A stretch of DNA of 64,000 nucleotides from Axinella damicornis (Eukaryota; Porifera; Demospongiae; Axinellida; Axinellidae): assembly GCA_963931865.1 (NCBI GenBank), contig OZ007508.1, positions 6,018,737-6,082,736 of the forward strand, written 5' to 3'. Position numbers and translations under genes: made by a program. Every line of letters begins with the position of its first letter. Within the stretch, counting starts at the first letter, position 1. Under the pieces are notes generated by a model that was not told the DNA's origin, did not search any database, and worked only from the letters and a program-made list of their open reading frames with translations. Positions 25,101 through 32,158 of this stretch are shown piece after piece.

Positions 25101-28100
25101 CTTTTTCTAGCGCATGAAATGCGTAGCTTATTATCATGGTATGTGCAACATCACCGTAAGGGTACGGGGTTGCTGGATGTAGCTAGCTATGCCCTGATGT
25201 CAGATTTTAAGTGTTACATGTAGCTAATCACTATGTCAACAAATGAAAGCTATGACGGTCTCTCATGATGGCAGTGTTGGATGTGGACCTTCAATAATAT
25301 TGTTCTATGTATGCTGCAAGTGATTGGGTAACTCTTATGCTTGGGTAACTCGTACACTTACCCTGCTCTTCGGGTCATCTTTCATGGCATGCTCCTGCAC
25401 CTCCTCATGAACAGGTACACCCTCGTTGCCCTCATTTGGGTCTCTCTGTTGTGAAAATACATACTGGAATACATAGCACAGAATAAATGCTGGAATGATC
25501 TACTTTTCATTTGTGACTAAAATCTCCAGATCACTCATGTTCTATAGGTAGACTTGTAGCTACCCCAATGGAAATATTTCTTTGTTATCTATATACACAT
25601 ACATCACACTAATGAGCACGCGCAGTACGTACTTATTGACCACGCGCAGTACTTATTGACCACACCTTTCGACAAAAATTTATTGTGTGAGCATCTGCCG
25701 GTGATCGCCATAGTGCCACACTTTACTCTACCATCTGGTGAGCAGGAGGTGGGGTGTAGGAGTGGGGGGGGGGGGGGTTGTATAGGCCGGGTTAGATGTT
25801 TCCGATGCCCATTGGGTGGGGTCCTGCTAGTGCGGATCGTATAATTTCCAAGTGGAAACCACACTACTGGTAGCCGGTGCAACTCAAAGTAGCCCCACAG
25901 CACTTAACCCAAATGTCACGTGATGACCATGCTCTGTCGAGTTAAAGCTAGTGCTATAGCAATGACGGATTGATTACACCACACCTAGTATTCCTACCTT
26001 TCTTCGGTCAGACTCATCTTCATAGATGAATCTGCCAGCAATGATCACTCGGAGTACATTCTCCTCACGGAAGTAGTTTGTATTCTCCTGGATCTGTGTT
26101 GTAGCAAAGTGGGTGAGGTGGGAGGGCAGAAGCCAAACAATCTCGATGCAACCCTTCGCAACTTTGTGTAGCGGTAATGCTGAAAGAGGTAGTCCGATTC
26201 GACGTCCTAGTGACTTCCAAAGCTCACTAATGTACTGCATTGTCTTTTCTGTGACATTCACTCTCACTTTGACCGACAGTTCATCAAATAACTTCGGGTC
26301 TGGTTTTGCCTGCTCGCCTTGCTCAAGTTCATCATCCAGGTAATCCTGCAAGTTGGTCACTAGGACATACCCTCCAAGGTCATCCTCGTACTCATCCAGC
26401 TTTGCACTAATTTCACCAGCGTAGGTGTTGACGATGGGGCGAAGAAGATGGAAATTCTTGAAAGTTAGTAGCTCTTGGCTCATGAGTGCTTCAAAGACTT
26501 CACTAAGACTTTGTGTGTTACCCAGGACTCCACTGATAAATCTGCTGGAGTTGATCTCTCTGGTGTCATTGTTTTCCACCTCAGGCACATAGGAAGCGGC
26601 AAGTAATACTCGGAGGTTTGGCACACTGATATTCTGGTCTTGCAGCACAGTGAGAGCTAGCATCAGCACAGACGCAAATTTCTGCTTGATTTTTCGTAGA
26701 TTTTCCTTTGCAACGAGGGAGGCTGAGGCAACTACTTGCAGCAGTGAATTAGGATTAAGGATTAGAGAGTTGGAAAGAAATTAGGGTAAAGGAAATTCAG
26801 CAAACTTCAACGCAGTCACAAACACAATGAACAGACTGGCGCTATGCAGTATAAACAAGACGCTGCATGCAATAGTTCACCTCCCTCCCCCCTCCCCCCT
26901 CCCCCCTCCCCCCTCCAGTCCAAAAATATGGGGGATTGAGAGTTTATCACACGAGAAACACCAGAAGCAGAGAGACCTTAACTTGTTGTATGCTATTTGG
27001 CTAAGGTTATCCCAAACATGCAAACCTGTACAGTAGCAGAGGCAACTGTAGTAATAAACAAGATGCTGCATGCAATTCTTCACTCTTTGTGTCGCTTCAA
27101 ACACCAGGTGGTGGACACAGAATTAAGTTCTCTGTGTCACTTCAAACACCAGGTGGTGGACACAGAATTAAGTTCTCCGAAATTTCACTATACACTTGAT
27201 GCCCCTCATATGGCAAGATGTACCAGGTCTCCCCCCTTTACTCCATGCTAGAAGAGCAAAATGCACAGTGCCTTTTGAAATGATGGCAGATCGTCTTGTT
27301 CAGTCTTATTCTATCTAACAAGGGAGGGAGCATTGCTGCAATGTGCATATGAGATCTTTGTGAGAGGGGCCTCACCTGTCACTGAGGAGGAGGTTGCTAG
27401 ATGACAGAGCATTCACACTCACCATGGCCATTGGCTGCTGGGCCAAGGTTGCTGGTGCTCGGTCTGGGGAGAGAGGAAGAGCTGATTTCACCTAATTACT
27501 GTTCACTGCTTTGAGCTTTTGGTACTATACAATCAACTAGCCCCCCCCCCCCCCCCCCCCCCCCCCCCCCACCCACACACACACACACACACATCCCAAT
27601 ACATTTTGTGATTTTATTGTACTGTGCTCAGTATGTAGCCTCGTTCCCAGGCCGTTTTGGGAGGGAAAAACAGCCTGGCAACTTCCGCCAGTTCAAACTG
27701 TTACTTCCGCTGCCAGAGAGTTGGAGTCCCAATCAGATTTCAGATCGCTGTCACATGACAACAGTAAACCGAAGTGTGTCATGCGTTGAAACGTCACAGT
27801 CACGCCCATTCATCACAATAGTTGATCGCTCGATCGCGCTAGTGTAGGTGCTCTGCACGACGTCTTTTGTTCGTTCGTCTTCTGCTTGCCTTCCGTCGCA
27901 GAACCTGCGCAAACAGTTGCTTCTACGAGCAGGAAAGGACCCGGCCGTTTTCAGCCGGTGAAAATATCAGAAGTATCACGTGGACATCACTGATTGAATG
28001 AGGTATGCAATTGTCGTTACGTCCGTAAACAGTTTGAACTCGCGGAAGTTGCCAGGCCGTTTTTCCCTCCCAAAACGGCCTGGGAACGAGGCTACTCAGT

Positions 28101-28834
28101 ATGCTGAAAAGGGGGGTGTGCCAGTGGGAGGGGCAATATAAGCCACAAACATATCTCTGCAAACTACCTCCCCAAAATTAAGTGCTACACTCACTCCCTG
28201 CAAACAGCCTGGATCAGTTTCGACCCTCATCTATGAAGTGCACTTCAGTGCCAAGTGCCAATGGCAGTGTGGTTCATGGCTTCCTCCCAAACATACATGA
28301 TATAAGGAGTGGTTGGTATAGATGAAAATGTTTGCAAAGTTAGTATGATCTTGCAGTGTTGGGGGAATGTATTAAGACAGAACATGTGTGCATGCACCCC
28401 AGTAATATAAACCAGGGCTAGGTGGATTAGTGTGTGATTAGAGAACCAAGGACACACTTCAGGAGAGCCTAGCACACTAAAACCATACCTTTGGGGGTGG
28501 CAGTGGACGTGATGTAGTTTCCTTGTATCGTGTCAGCAACTGCATCTGCTTTCATCAGACGCAAAGCTTGACAAACCGCTTCCCAGGAGGGTCTTGTGGT
28601 GTTTGCTAGCCAGCGAGACAGCATCTCGGTTTTGCAGCGCGTGTTGTCACCACGATAGTTGCTCTCGATCGTGGCCAGCTCAGGGCCACTGAGGTCTAGA
28701 TTGACGCCGAGTGAATACCAATCCAAAATGGAATTCAACGCATTCACGAGTGCTTTCAGAGTGGGCGTGGCAGGAGCTGCACATTCAGTGTTGGGAGAAA
28801 ATTCACCAGATAACTTGCTGATTATAAAACACAA
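6880..28834 (-). CDS. Death domain - X - CARD - X - ankyrin repeat protein (multi-exon gene model)
   Basis: Exons that join in phase, in transcript order: 28489-28834 (death domain), 25998-26731 (domain X1), 25362-25445 and 24519-24573 (acidic linkers), 23168-23485 (CARD), 21184-22019 (domain X2), 20910-21002 (first ankyrin-like unit), then 99-bp ankyrin exons at 18939, 11949, 11345, 10403, 8730, 7483, 7278 and 6961 (left coordinates). The product is about 1,100 residues if all are used. Death domains and CARDs are interaction modules of apoptosis and innate-immune receptors and adaptors; ankyrin repeats bind proteins. The protein is probably a cytosolic signalling scaffold (inference). The 5' end is uncertain: ATG at 28834 opens the frame, but an AG acceptor near 28777 would imply an upstream exon. 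The last exon can read 26 codons past 6961 to a stop at 6880. The introns carry a DIRS-order element and many MITEs. The link between X2 and the ankyrin exons rests on donor AAG/GTGTGG (21183) in phase with acceptor CCCAG/GAG; otherwise the frame stops at 21154. Confidence 0.65.
6961..7059 (-). CDS. Ankyrin-repeat exon (last recognised)
   Basis: A 33-codon exon after a GAACAG acceptor, beginning SGRTALHYAADCGYEDVVQV and ending DLPVK before GTGATC. It has the ankyrin TALHYAA core and a helix-turn-helix. Reading on without splicing reaches TGA at 6880, so it may be the terminal exon; GTGATC would be a weak donor. Confidence 0.75.
7071..7153. repeat. (GT)n microsatellite
   Basis: About 40 GT dinucleotides in the short intron between two ankyrin exons. 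It creates long spurious open frames of C-V or H-T repeats on both strands, which are not genes. Confidence 0.95.
7278..7376 (-). CDS. Ankyrin-repeat exon
   Basis: Acceptor CACAG, then 33 codons beginning SGHTVLMVASGHDHPSVVRV and ending VNTTDQ before donor GTGAGA; phase 0 at both ends. The residue pattern is G-T/V-L-A-G-H-V-V-LL-G, standard for one ankyrin repeat, though the family divergence is larger than among the LYIAC units. Confidence 0.8.
7483..7581 (-). CDS. Ankyrin-repeat exon (LYIAC subfamily)
   Basis: Acceptor CCTTCAG, 33 codons beginning TGATPLYIACQKGHLPVVEY and ending ADVNHQKK before donor GTTAGT. Nearly identical in sequence and borders to the exons at 8730 and 10403, showing recent exon duplication. 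Confidence 0.85.
8491..8540 (-). pseudogene. Decayed ankyrin exon fragment
   Basis: Retains the last half of an LYIAC-type unit (LECLIEAKADVNHWNG in the original frame) and the GTTAGT donor. The first half and acceptor are missing, and unrelated sequence follows. It is a relic of a further tandem copy. Confidence 0.6.
8730..8828 (-). CDS. Ankyrin-repeat exon (LYIAC subfamily)
   Basis: Acceptor CCTCCAG, 33 codons beginning DGTTPMYIACQEGHLPVVEH and ending ADVNQQKK before donor GTTAGT. Phase 0 on both sides, so it can be added or skipped without a frame change. Confidence 0.85.
8949..9443. mobile_element. Putative MITE with CCGTAGCAAGC termini
   Basis: Left end CCGTAGCAAGCGGTCCGG and right end AGCTTGCTACGG share an inverted 10-11 bp terminus about 490 bp apart. 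The left end carries GGTCCGGCCGGTCCGG motifs. It lies in an ankyrin intron and a related fragment occurs near 10030-10075. No coding content. The limits are tentative. Confidence 0.4.
10186..10222 (-). pseudogene. Decayed ankyrin exon fragment
   Basis: Keeps only the ADVNH end of an LYIAC-type unit. The surrounding intron sequence (TGCACTATGCATGCACA) is also shared with that around the relic at 8491, so a block larger than the exon was duplicated. Confidence 0.5.
10403..10501 (-). CDS. Ankyrin-repeat exon (LYIAC subfamily)
   Basis: Acceptor CCTCCAG, 33 codons beginning DGATSLYIACQNGHLPVVER and ending ADVNHQLK before donor GTTAGT. It is the third intact member of the LYIAC subfamily in 3 kb. 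Confidence 0.85.
11345..11443 (-). CDS. Ankyrin-repeat exon (LYDAS subfamily)
   Basis: Acceptor CACACAG, 33 codons beginning DGFFPLYDASQEGYDGIVEL and ending VDLQSK before donor GTGGGC. Together with its intron flank (11169-11470) it is a duplicate of the exon at 18939, now separated from it by a retrotransposon. Confidence 0.8.
11949..12047 (-). CDS. Ankyrin-repeat exon
   Basis: Acceptor CCATACAG, 33 codons beginning DGWTALQQASIYGHQKVVEL and ending LDLQDK before donor GTGAGC. It shows the canonical ankyrin TALQQAS and VVELLL segments and is in phase 0 like its neighbours. Confidence 0.82.
12492..14261 (+). pseudogene. Gag-like ORF of the DIRS-order element (frameshifted, with intron-like segment)
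   Basis: The first segment, 12492-12633, reads MASTSTLTPTSATPSASASL and then a short helix (LLALENTL). It meets a donor G/GTGAGT at 12634. An acceptor CAACAG at 13311 restores the frame into APGPNLSILAPRS, so 12634-13311 behaves as an intron. The main segment has a Gag-like helical body (LPKKLSDKILAWEYTDLSDL; WEYT, YDVQYRKWAA). A zinc knuckle CPLC-x6-H-x3-C lies near 13910, and after a frameshift near 14110 there is a CCCH-like plus second knuckle cluster (CPYGASCLYRH, CSLCGKDFHP). A second frameshift lies near 13720. It probably binds element RNA (family knowledge). Confidence 0.7.
12690..13165 (+). repeat. Irregular minisatellite (about 50-bp units) inside the retroelement intron
   Basis: Repeated ATGCTGCCCATTCATG and TGTCTGCTTCGCAGTCACGT segments, best preserved in three consecutive units between about 12895 and 13100. 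Translation gives repeated HSCC/PFML peptides in several frames, which are artefacts of the repeat. Confidence 0.8.
14605..15469 (+). pseudogene. Reverse transcriptase domain of the DIRS-order element
   Basis: The start shows LHPDQVFASYVLDGIANGF, the usual entry to DIRS-type RT domains, followed after a frameshift by WRLILDLSHPAGCSVNDSI. Then come LLAKIDVESAFRNIPIHP (motif A with D), TLPFGLRSAPKTF (motif B) and a catalytic box LDHFLDDFI, where the second aspartate pair of the polymerase site is intact. It ends LRLPSEKLKRLQKTLQEWVS before a stop. It would copy element RNA to DNA; frameshifts near 14790-14900 disable this copy. Confidence 0.8.
15620..16190 (+). pseudogene. RNase H-like domain of the DIRS-order element
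   Basis: Reads LTSDAYGAWGCGAFW (first catalytic Asp), ITVKELLPIVFATAVWG (Glu), VLCWCDNEAVV (Asp), then a stop after HNKYWH at 15950. In another frame it continues to PSSCNLLADALSRN, with the final Asp of the fold. The stop and shift show decay. Family role: removal of the RNA strand after reverse transcription. Confidence 0.75.
16205..17147 (+). pseudogene. Tyrosine recombinase of the DIRS-order element
   Basis: The N-terminal core-binding part, AHRWYTNFCQR through LGHQHLKYQTIKSYLSGVRY, runs to about 16430, then shifts frame. The catalytic part reads ASLLCFLRSGEITIP (first Arg of the R-H-R-Y set), then after a shift near 16960 AGHSFRIGAASTAAANG (H-x-x-R) and LGHWKSSAYLTYIRVPP with the Tyr nucleophile. 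The stop is TAG at 17145. In this element class it integrates the circular DNA intermediate. All catalytic residues can be found but are split across frames. Confidence 0.8.
17282..17907. mobile_element. ACTCCTGGTA-family MITE (copy b)
   Basis: The left end CCACTCCTGGTAGGGGAAAA and the right end CTACTAGGAGTGCGGTTG match the other copies. Internal to the right part is an extra segment (TTTCTGATCTTC to GTGCTACCGTTTAACC) that is also present in copies c, d and partly f. It abuts copy c with a 9-base gap. Confidence 0.7.
17917..18552. mobile_element. ACTCCTGGTA-family MITE (copy c)
   Basis: Tandem to copy b in the same orientation and of similar length, starting TTACACTCCTGGTAGGGG and ending CTACCAGGAGTGCGGTTG. 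The head-to-tail arrangement could reflect two insertions or a local duplication. Confidence 0.7.
18735..19080. repeat. Segment duplicated with 11160-11470 (contains ankyrin exon)
   Basis: Both blocks share AACTGGAGGTGGGAGTG, then GGATCAGTACAGAGCACACA, then the ankyrin exon and its acceptor. The DIRS-order element and two MITEs now lie between them. Confidence 0.7.
18939..19037 (-). CDS. Ankyrin-repeat exon (LYDAS subfamily)
   Basis: Acceptor GTACCCAG, 33 codons beginning DGYFPLFDASLEGHAGIVEL and ending VDLQTK before donor GTTTGC. Closest relative in the window is the exon at 11345. Confidence 0.8.
19547..20270. mobile_element. Large fold-back (about 720 bp, long imperfect inverted arms)
   Basis: The left arm (GATTTTTGCATGCTCAGGAA, then CCACTTTTTGTCACCATGG, CACCGAATGTTGACCAGGG and ACACCCACAGGTGCACTC) is mirrored on the right as its complement with roughly 15-20% differences. 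The mirror continues inward through CTCGGCAACACAGTGG, leaving a short unpaired centre near 19870-19945. No coding domain recognised. Confidence 0.7.
20289..20902. mobile_element. MITE with CCGTATACC...GGTATACGG termini and TA duplication
   Basis: Left terminus CCGTATACCGGGAAATTTTG and right terminus CAAAATTTCCTGGTATACGG are inverted with one mismatch, flanked by TA on both sides (Tc1/mariner-like duplication). A palindromic CGCCAAAT motif recurs near both ends. The interior includes a 75-codon minus-strand frame (20548-20775) of unknown origin. The right flank touches the splice donor of the exon at 20910. Confidence 0.7.
20910..21002 (-). CDS. First ankyrin-like exon, after domain X2
   Basis: Acceptor TATCCCAG, 31 codons beginning EVELLEACQYGLVRQVPYLL, then TGANVNVTRF before donor GTAAGT. 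The helix pair and the GANVN turn match the end of an ankyrin unit. A MITE inserted at donor position +6 supplies the bases beyond GTAAGTA. Confidence 0.7.
21184..22019 (-). CDS. Domain X2 exon (duplicated unknown domain)
   Basis: An 836-bp exon after TTTTCAG (codon split 1/2 with the CARD exon). It has a helical half (TVRELFSVMSRHWNPLSTDL, FLLEGSGYTKAAVKVAEFAE) and a beta-rich half (RISIEVSKPLLCVADYEEIT, LVLCWEAPHELSAYFTSVVI, VTGVAIGDRVYK). The same order and pattern occur in the exon at 25998-26731, so the two are diverged copies of one domain. I do not recognise it by name. If the donor at 21183 is not used, the frame ends with TAA at 21154. Confidence 0.65.
22151..22759. mobile_element. 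ACTCCTGGTA-family MITE (copy d, reverse orientation)
   Basis: Reads GAGGGGCAACCGCACTCCTG at the left and CCACTACCAGGAGTGTAA at the right, the complement of the other copies. It lies in the intron between the X2 and CARD exons. Confidence 0.75.
22771..23030. mobile_element. Nested fold-back containing a TAGCCTCG-family hairpin
   Basis: The outer arms (TTTGAGCACACCAAACTGAG at left; CTCAGTTTGGTGTGCTCAAA at right) are complementary over about 60 bp, ending in TGGTATTGTG. Inside lies a second inverted pair, TAGCCTCGTTCCCAGGCCAT...ATGGCCTGGGGACGAGGCTA, at 22831-22970. Two layers of inverted symmetry share one centre. Confidence 0.75.
23168..23485 (-). CDS. CARD exon of the death-domain/ankyrin gene
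   Basis: A 318-bp exon after CCTTCAG, starting with an acidic run DDEPEDPEAFLEHEQR. It then shows the six-helix CARD pattern: SRVIRTNYSLLYSHLDTERL, LIDEALMTTVLSYHQRFAQN, AILIQALLYTDRPSNGLLKF, CDTLETTPGQEHIGKKLLQ. The G-L-L-x-F-C-x-x-L-E-x-T segment followed by G-Q-E-H-I is characteristic. CARDs form homotypic filaments recruiting caspases or kinases. It joins X2 in phase 1 (G/AC giving Asp). Confidence 0.75.
23966..24448. mobile_element. ACTCCTGGTA-family MITE (copy e)
   Basis: Left end GTACACTCCTGGTAGGGG and right end CTACCAGGAGTGCAGTTGCC. A shorter and more diverged copy lacking the extra right-hand segment, in the intron upstream of the CARD exon. Confidence 0.7.
24519..24573 (-). CDS. 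Acidic linker exon
   Basis: Acceptor CACAATAG, 18 codons EDPDAGNLNPMQRFQKYI plus one base, donor GTACGT. Phase fits the exon at 25362 upstream and the CARD exon downstream, where the joined codon gives Asp. Confidence 0.5.
24851..25092. mobile_element. 242-bp near-perfect hairpin
   Basis: The arms run from CTAGAGGCAAAAAATTTCTC to the complementary TTTTTTTGCCTCTAG. They include GATGGCGTGTCATATTCTAC and GTAGAATATGACACGCCATC, with CAGCCTCAGTCCCATCCCAT facing ATGGGATGGGACTGAGGCTG, and a tiny loop near 24958-24970. The left arm has a few bases missing relative to the right. Non-coding. Confidence 0.85.
25362..25445 (-). CDS. Acidic linker exon
   Basis: Acceptor TTCACAACAG, 28 codons beginning RDPNEGNEGVPVHEEVQEHA and ending DDPKSR before GTAAGT, phase 0 on both sides. 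The DPNEGN start resembles DPDAGN of the next exon. Probably a flexible spacer between X1 and the CARD. Confidence 0.55.
25998..26731 (-). CDS. Domain X1 exon (duplicated unknown domain)
   Basis: Starts after CAAGTAG (or 9 bp further, after CCTCAG), codon split matching the death-domain exon end. It begins KENLRKIKQKFASVLMLALT, then LSEVFEALMSQELLTFKNFH and YAGEISAKLDEYEDDL (helical half). The beta-rich half is LSVKVRVNVTEKTMQYISEL, then KGCIEIVWLLPSHLTHF and VLRVIIAGRFIYE. It ends ESDRRK before GTAGGA. Pattern and order parallel the X2 exon. Function unknown. Confidence 0.65.
26880..26918. repeat. (CCCTCCC)n short tandem repeat
   Basis: Five to six CCCCCCTC units in the intron upstream of X1. 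A direct 43-bp duplication (GTCACTTCAAACACCAGGTG and following) lies just beyond, at about 27088-27175. Confidence 0.8.
27541..27594. repeat. Poly-C tract followed by (CA)n
   Basis: Thirty consecutive C, then ACCC and a CA dinucleotide run. Such tracts recur in this window (54621, 56081, 59938) and are hard to sequence, so the length is uncertain. Confidence 0.9.
27636..28094. mobile_element. 459-bp fold-back element, TAGCCTCG family (copy 2)
   Basis: Same ends and same length as the element at 333-791, but in opposite orientation. The flanking 9 bp are CTCAGTATG on both sides, a perfect target duplication in unique sequence. It lies in the intron between the death-domain and X1 exons. Confidence 0.9.
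28489..28834 (-). CDS. Death-domain exon
   Basis: The frame from ATG at 28834 gives MCFIISKLSGEFSPN, then the death-domain helices: LVNALNSILDWYSLGVNLDL, SGPELATIESNYRGDNTRCK, TEMLSRWLANTTRPSWEAVC, QALRLMKADAVADTIQ. The W at the start of the fourth helix segment and the L-x-x-I-E-x-N-Y motif fit the family. Death domains assemble receptor and adaptor complexes. The donor K-G/GTATGG (phase 1) fits X1. Either this ATG starts the protein or an acceptor near 28777 joins an unseen upstream exon. Confidence 0.72.
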
Positions 28835-29167
28835 GGGAGTGGATATTGGTACGGAAGGAAGTAAGGTAAGTGGTAACTTGAATGAAATCAGCTCTAATTT
28901 GTGAGGTAGCGTTGGAATACTACCATTGTTATACGACCTTGTTGTTATTCAATTTAACAAGAGTGTACAGCTGTGACCAAACAAGGGTAAGTGTGTTCTC
29001 AGACACGTGCAAACAAGAGTGGTAAGTTGTGGGCATGGAAAAACGATAATGCTGCTACACATAGCAACAAAGGAATGTAGCTAAATATTCTATTGCTCTG
29101 CATGAGTTCAGCCCTAGTGCAGAAGGGTAGTTAAGGTACATGTACTTTTCACCAATCTGACTCTCTC

Positions 29168-29220
29168 CAAGAGCGCATAAGTAGATCGCCCGCCCGGAGT
29201 GATCTACTTATGCGCTCTTG
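29168..29220. repeat. Perfect short hairpin
   Basis: CAAGAGCGCATAAGTAGATC is followed after 13 bases by its exact complement, GATCTACTTATGCGCTCTTG. It is flanked by CTCTCT repeats on both sides. No terminator or gene context. Confidence 0.9.
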
Positions 29221-29678
29221 CTCTCTCTGATACTTTCAGAAATCCGTAAGATTCAAAAGCTATTCACCTGCCATGGCTCCAGTGCAAAAGGACTTCAAAC
29301 TTTAAGAGTTGGCACATGTATTGGGCTATTCCATTAAATAAGGCTACACCCCCATTGACGAGTAACTAATTTGTCCTATGGGGATTCGCCGAGTATCCGT
29401 ATTCTGTTGTAAATCTCTGTAAATTTTCTTAATTTTCCGCATATTCTAACATCTGTCGCACGGTGTAGAAGGCATATTTTCTGTCCCGGGGTACGCAAAT
29501 AGCTAACTCGTCAATGGGGGGGGGGGGGGGGGGGGGAGGTATCCTTTTAATATTAATGGAATAGCCAATTAAGCAGGCATTGATACCAAGTCTGAGCTTA
29601 AACCACTTCTCCTCAGTGCCAGAAACCAAGTTACCCCGCCTTACGTTATAGCTACCTTAGTCTAGACCCATGGTTAGG

Positions 29679-29732
29679 TAGCCTCGTACCCAGGCCCTCA
29701 CGCGGAACGCGGAGGGCCTGGGAACGAGGCTA
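29679..29732. mobile_element. 54-bp fold-back, TAGCCTCG family, with 9-bp target duplication
   Basis: TAGCCTCGTACCCAGGCCCT and its complement AGGGCCTGGGAACGAGGCTA, with a 14-base loop. Both flanks are ATGGTTAGG, a perfect 9-bp duplication. It is essentially two terminal repeats and nothing else. Confidence 0.9.
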
Positions 29733-31979
29733 ATGGTTAGGGTCGGGGGTCCAGACTATAGCCTTACCTCACATACTTTAAGCATAGGTAAAATTATGGG
29801 TACGCATGCTGGCCCTAATTGTAATACCCTGAGCATTGCCCTACTTCTTGCCGGAGCAATAACCACTTCGAAAGCAAATGATATACTCACATTTTGCGTC
29901 CATTGTGCTGTTCACGTTTGTCTAGCTGCTCCTCTCCCTCCCGGAAATGAAGTAACGGAAACGCGGAAGGGAGAGGAGGGGTCAGGGCTTTTCCAAACCC
30001 TTGCAACAGCCACAGCTAAGTGGACAATTAATTTTGTGGTCGAAACTTCATTTCTAGTAACTTAATTAAAGGCCAAAGTTCAGTACTGTTGTATAGCCCT
30101 GCCTGCGCTCCATATATGGAATGGTCTACGCAATTCGCTTAGTGTAGTTTTGCAAGGATTACGAAAAACCCTGCTGCAGAACCTGCATGGTTTCTTGTTG
30201 CATGATGTAATGAAGCCACAATGCTTCATAGACAGTACTAGTTAATTGTGTTAACGATTTCTAATTGAACAACATAACTAAGCAGTGGCGGGCGTCTTTA
30301 TTCACTGGACTGGTGGACTGGACTGGACTGGACTGGAGTGGACTGGACTCACCCAAAAATCTATAAAATGCCTTTTTCAGTGTAGGACAGAAGCTAAGCA
30401 TACTTATTCATTCACTAAAGTTGCTTGCATAGCCTGCTTTCGTGTCTTTCTTCGACTCGGTAGAGGATTTGGCATCTTGGAAAGGGAGGGAGGAGGAAAA
30501 AGTATGTTGAGTGATCAGGTCATTGATAGAGTTAATTGGTCTGAAACTTTTCAGTCTTGCAAGATTACCTGTAATTATAAGGTCTTGACTGATCTCTTAA
30601 GAATGAACTTACTAGTGGTTTAAGGATTTCTCTTTAGTGATATTATGCAGTAATTAAGTTTGTAGGAGTTAAAGTTACAAACTTTAAGTTACTTTGCAGT
30701 ACAGTGTACCAGCATAATCATGTTACCTTTTTTCATTCCCTCAAGCAAGTCTGTGATGGCTGTTACCATAGATAACATTATAGCTCCATGCAACTGATCA
30801 CTTTCATTATAGCAGTTGTCTCAAATAAATATGCAGTCATAGTTACATGACGTAGAGTAACATAGTCATTTGACTTCTGACATTAGCTGCAGCTAGTACT
30901 AATCTTCAAGTACAAACATCGTGACAGCAAAGCTGACAGTCAATAACTAATAGAGAGTGCTACTGCTAGCTGATAGTTGAAGAGTTTGTTCTCGTGTTTG
31001 TCCTCTTCAATGGTAGGGCATTGGTTTAGCACTAAGTCTCAGCATCATTAAATTTCATCCTGACGCAATCCTAAAGGCACTATTTCTAGCATGGCTTTTC
31101 TTGAAGCCATTATATTGCATAACTTTAATAAATGCTGGCCTAGAATAGTAGTCGCACTAAATCTAGATCTTGTGATGAGTAGCCCTATATGGCGTTTGAT
31201 CAATATAGTACTTGGATGAGTGGTTAGATGTCTCCTCTGAACTGCATGAGTCCATTACCTTTGACTCATCCATTGCACAATTATATCGTTGTGCAAAGCG
31301 GCAGAGACAGGACTCCACTTTCTGCAATTCACTTAAAGGAGAGCCAGGGTTGAGGCTGAGTCTATAATATACCATGATAACGGATGCTCCCATGCACATA
31401 GATGTGTATATAACTCATAGGCATAGGAACTGGGGGAGTATATATAGCCCCCAATAGTACAGCTTATGCCCTTCAGTCCCTCCAATATTATTGATACTCA
31501 CCAGCTGCCGTCATGAAGGCATGAAGAGTTTCATCATACCACTATACTTCGAACTTGAAAACAAGTGCACTTGTGCATGGTGACTCCCTCACAGTACAAC
31601 CATTGCCAGTGTGTTGTGGCTGTATGATCTGGGCCATGCAGCTTCCTCTCAGCTTTGTGCAACTTGGTCTCAAAAATGAACCTCTCAATATCTATGCACT
31701 GTCTCCTAGGACTGTCTGCAACCAAGGTTCACCATGCACTCTATATGAACCAATATTTGTTATTTGGTTATTGGAAAATCTGAGCCATGCTGCTGCCTCA
31801 TCTAGAGGTTGACTTATGCATGCAGTCTCTAATACTGAAAGTAAACTCTCACAACATGCAACCCAGGCTATATGTGCATGCTGTCGTTACAATGAAACTG
31901 CACTACTAGCTACTCCTCATATTGTTTGTTCTCTTTCTAAGTCAGTGTACTGTCTATTCAACCATTGGCAGTGTTCCAC

Positions 31980-32158
31980 TACAGGGAATTGGAAGGCCGG
32001 GTAGCTACGTGTGTCAATAACATGTAGCTTCCAGGGATAGCTTCCAAGGAATTGGAAGGCCGGGTAGCTACGTGTGTCAATAACACGTAGCTTCCAGGGA
32101 ATTGGAAGGCCGGGTAGCTTCCAGGGAATTGGAAGGCCGGGTAGCTACGTGTGTCAAT
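31980..32158. repeat. Tandem repeat, about 36-64 bp units
   Basis: Four occurrences of GGAATTGGAAGGCCGGGTAG, three followed by CTACGTGTGTCAATAACA and CGTAGCTTCCAGG variants; one unit lacks the middle part. No coding function inferred. Confidence 0.85.

Noticed and set aside
27424..27464. Possible 41-bp exon (RAPATLAQQPMAM) between the death-domain and X1 exons
   Set aside because: It has AG and GTGAGT borders, but including it breaks the phase that otherwise joins the death-domain exon directly to X1.
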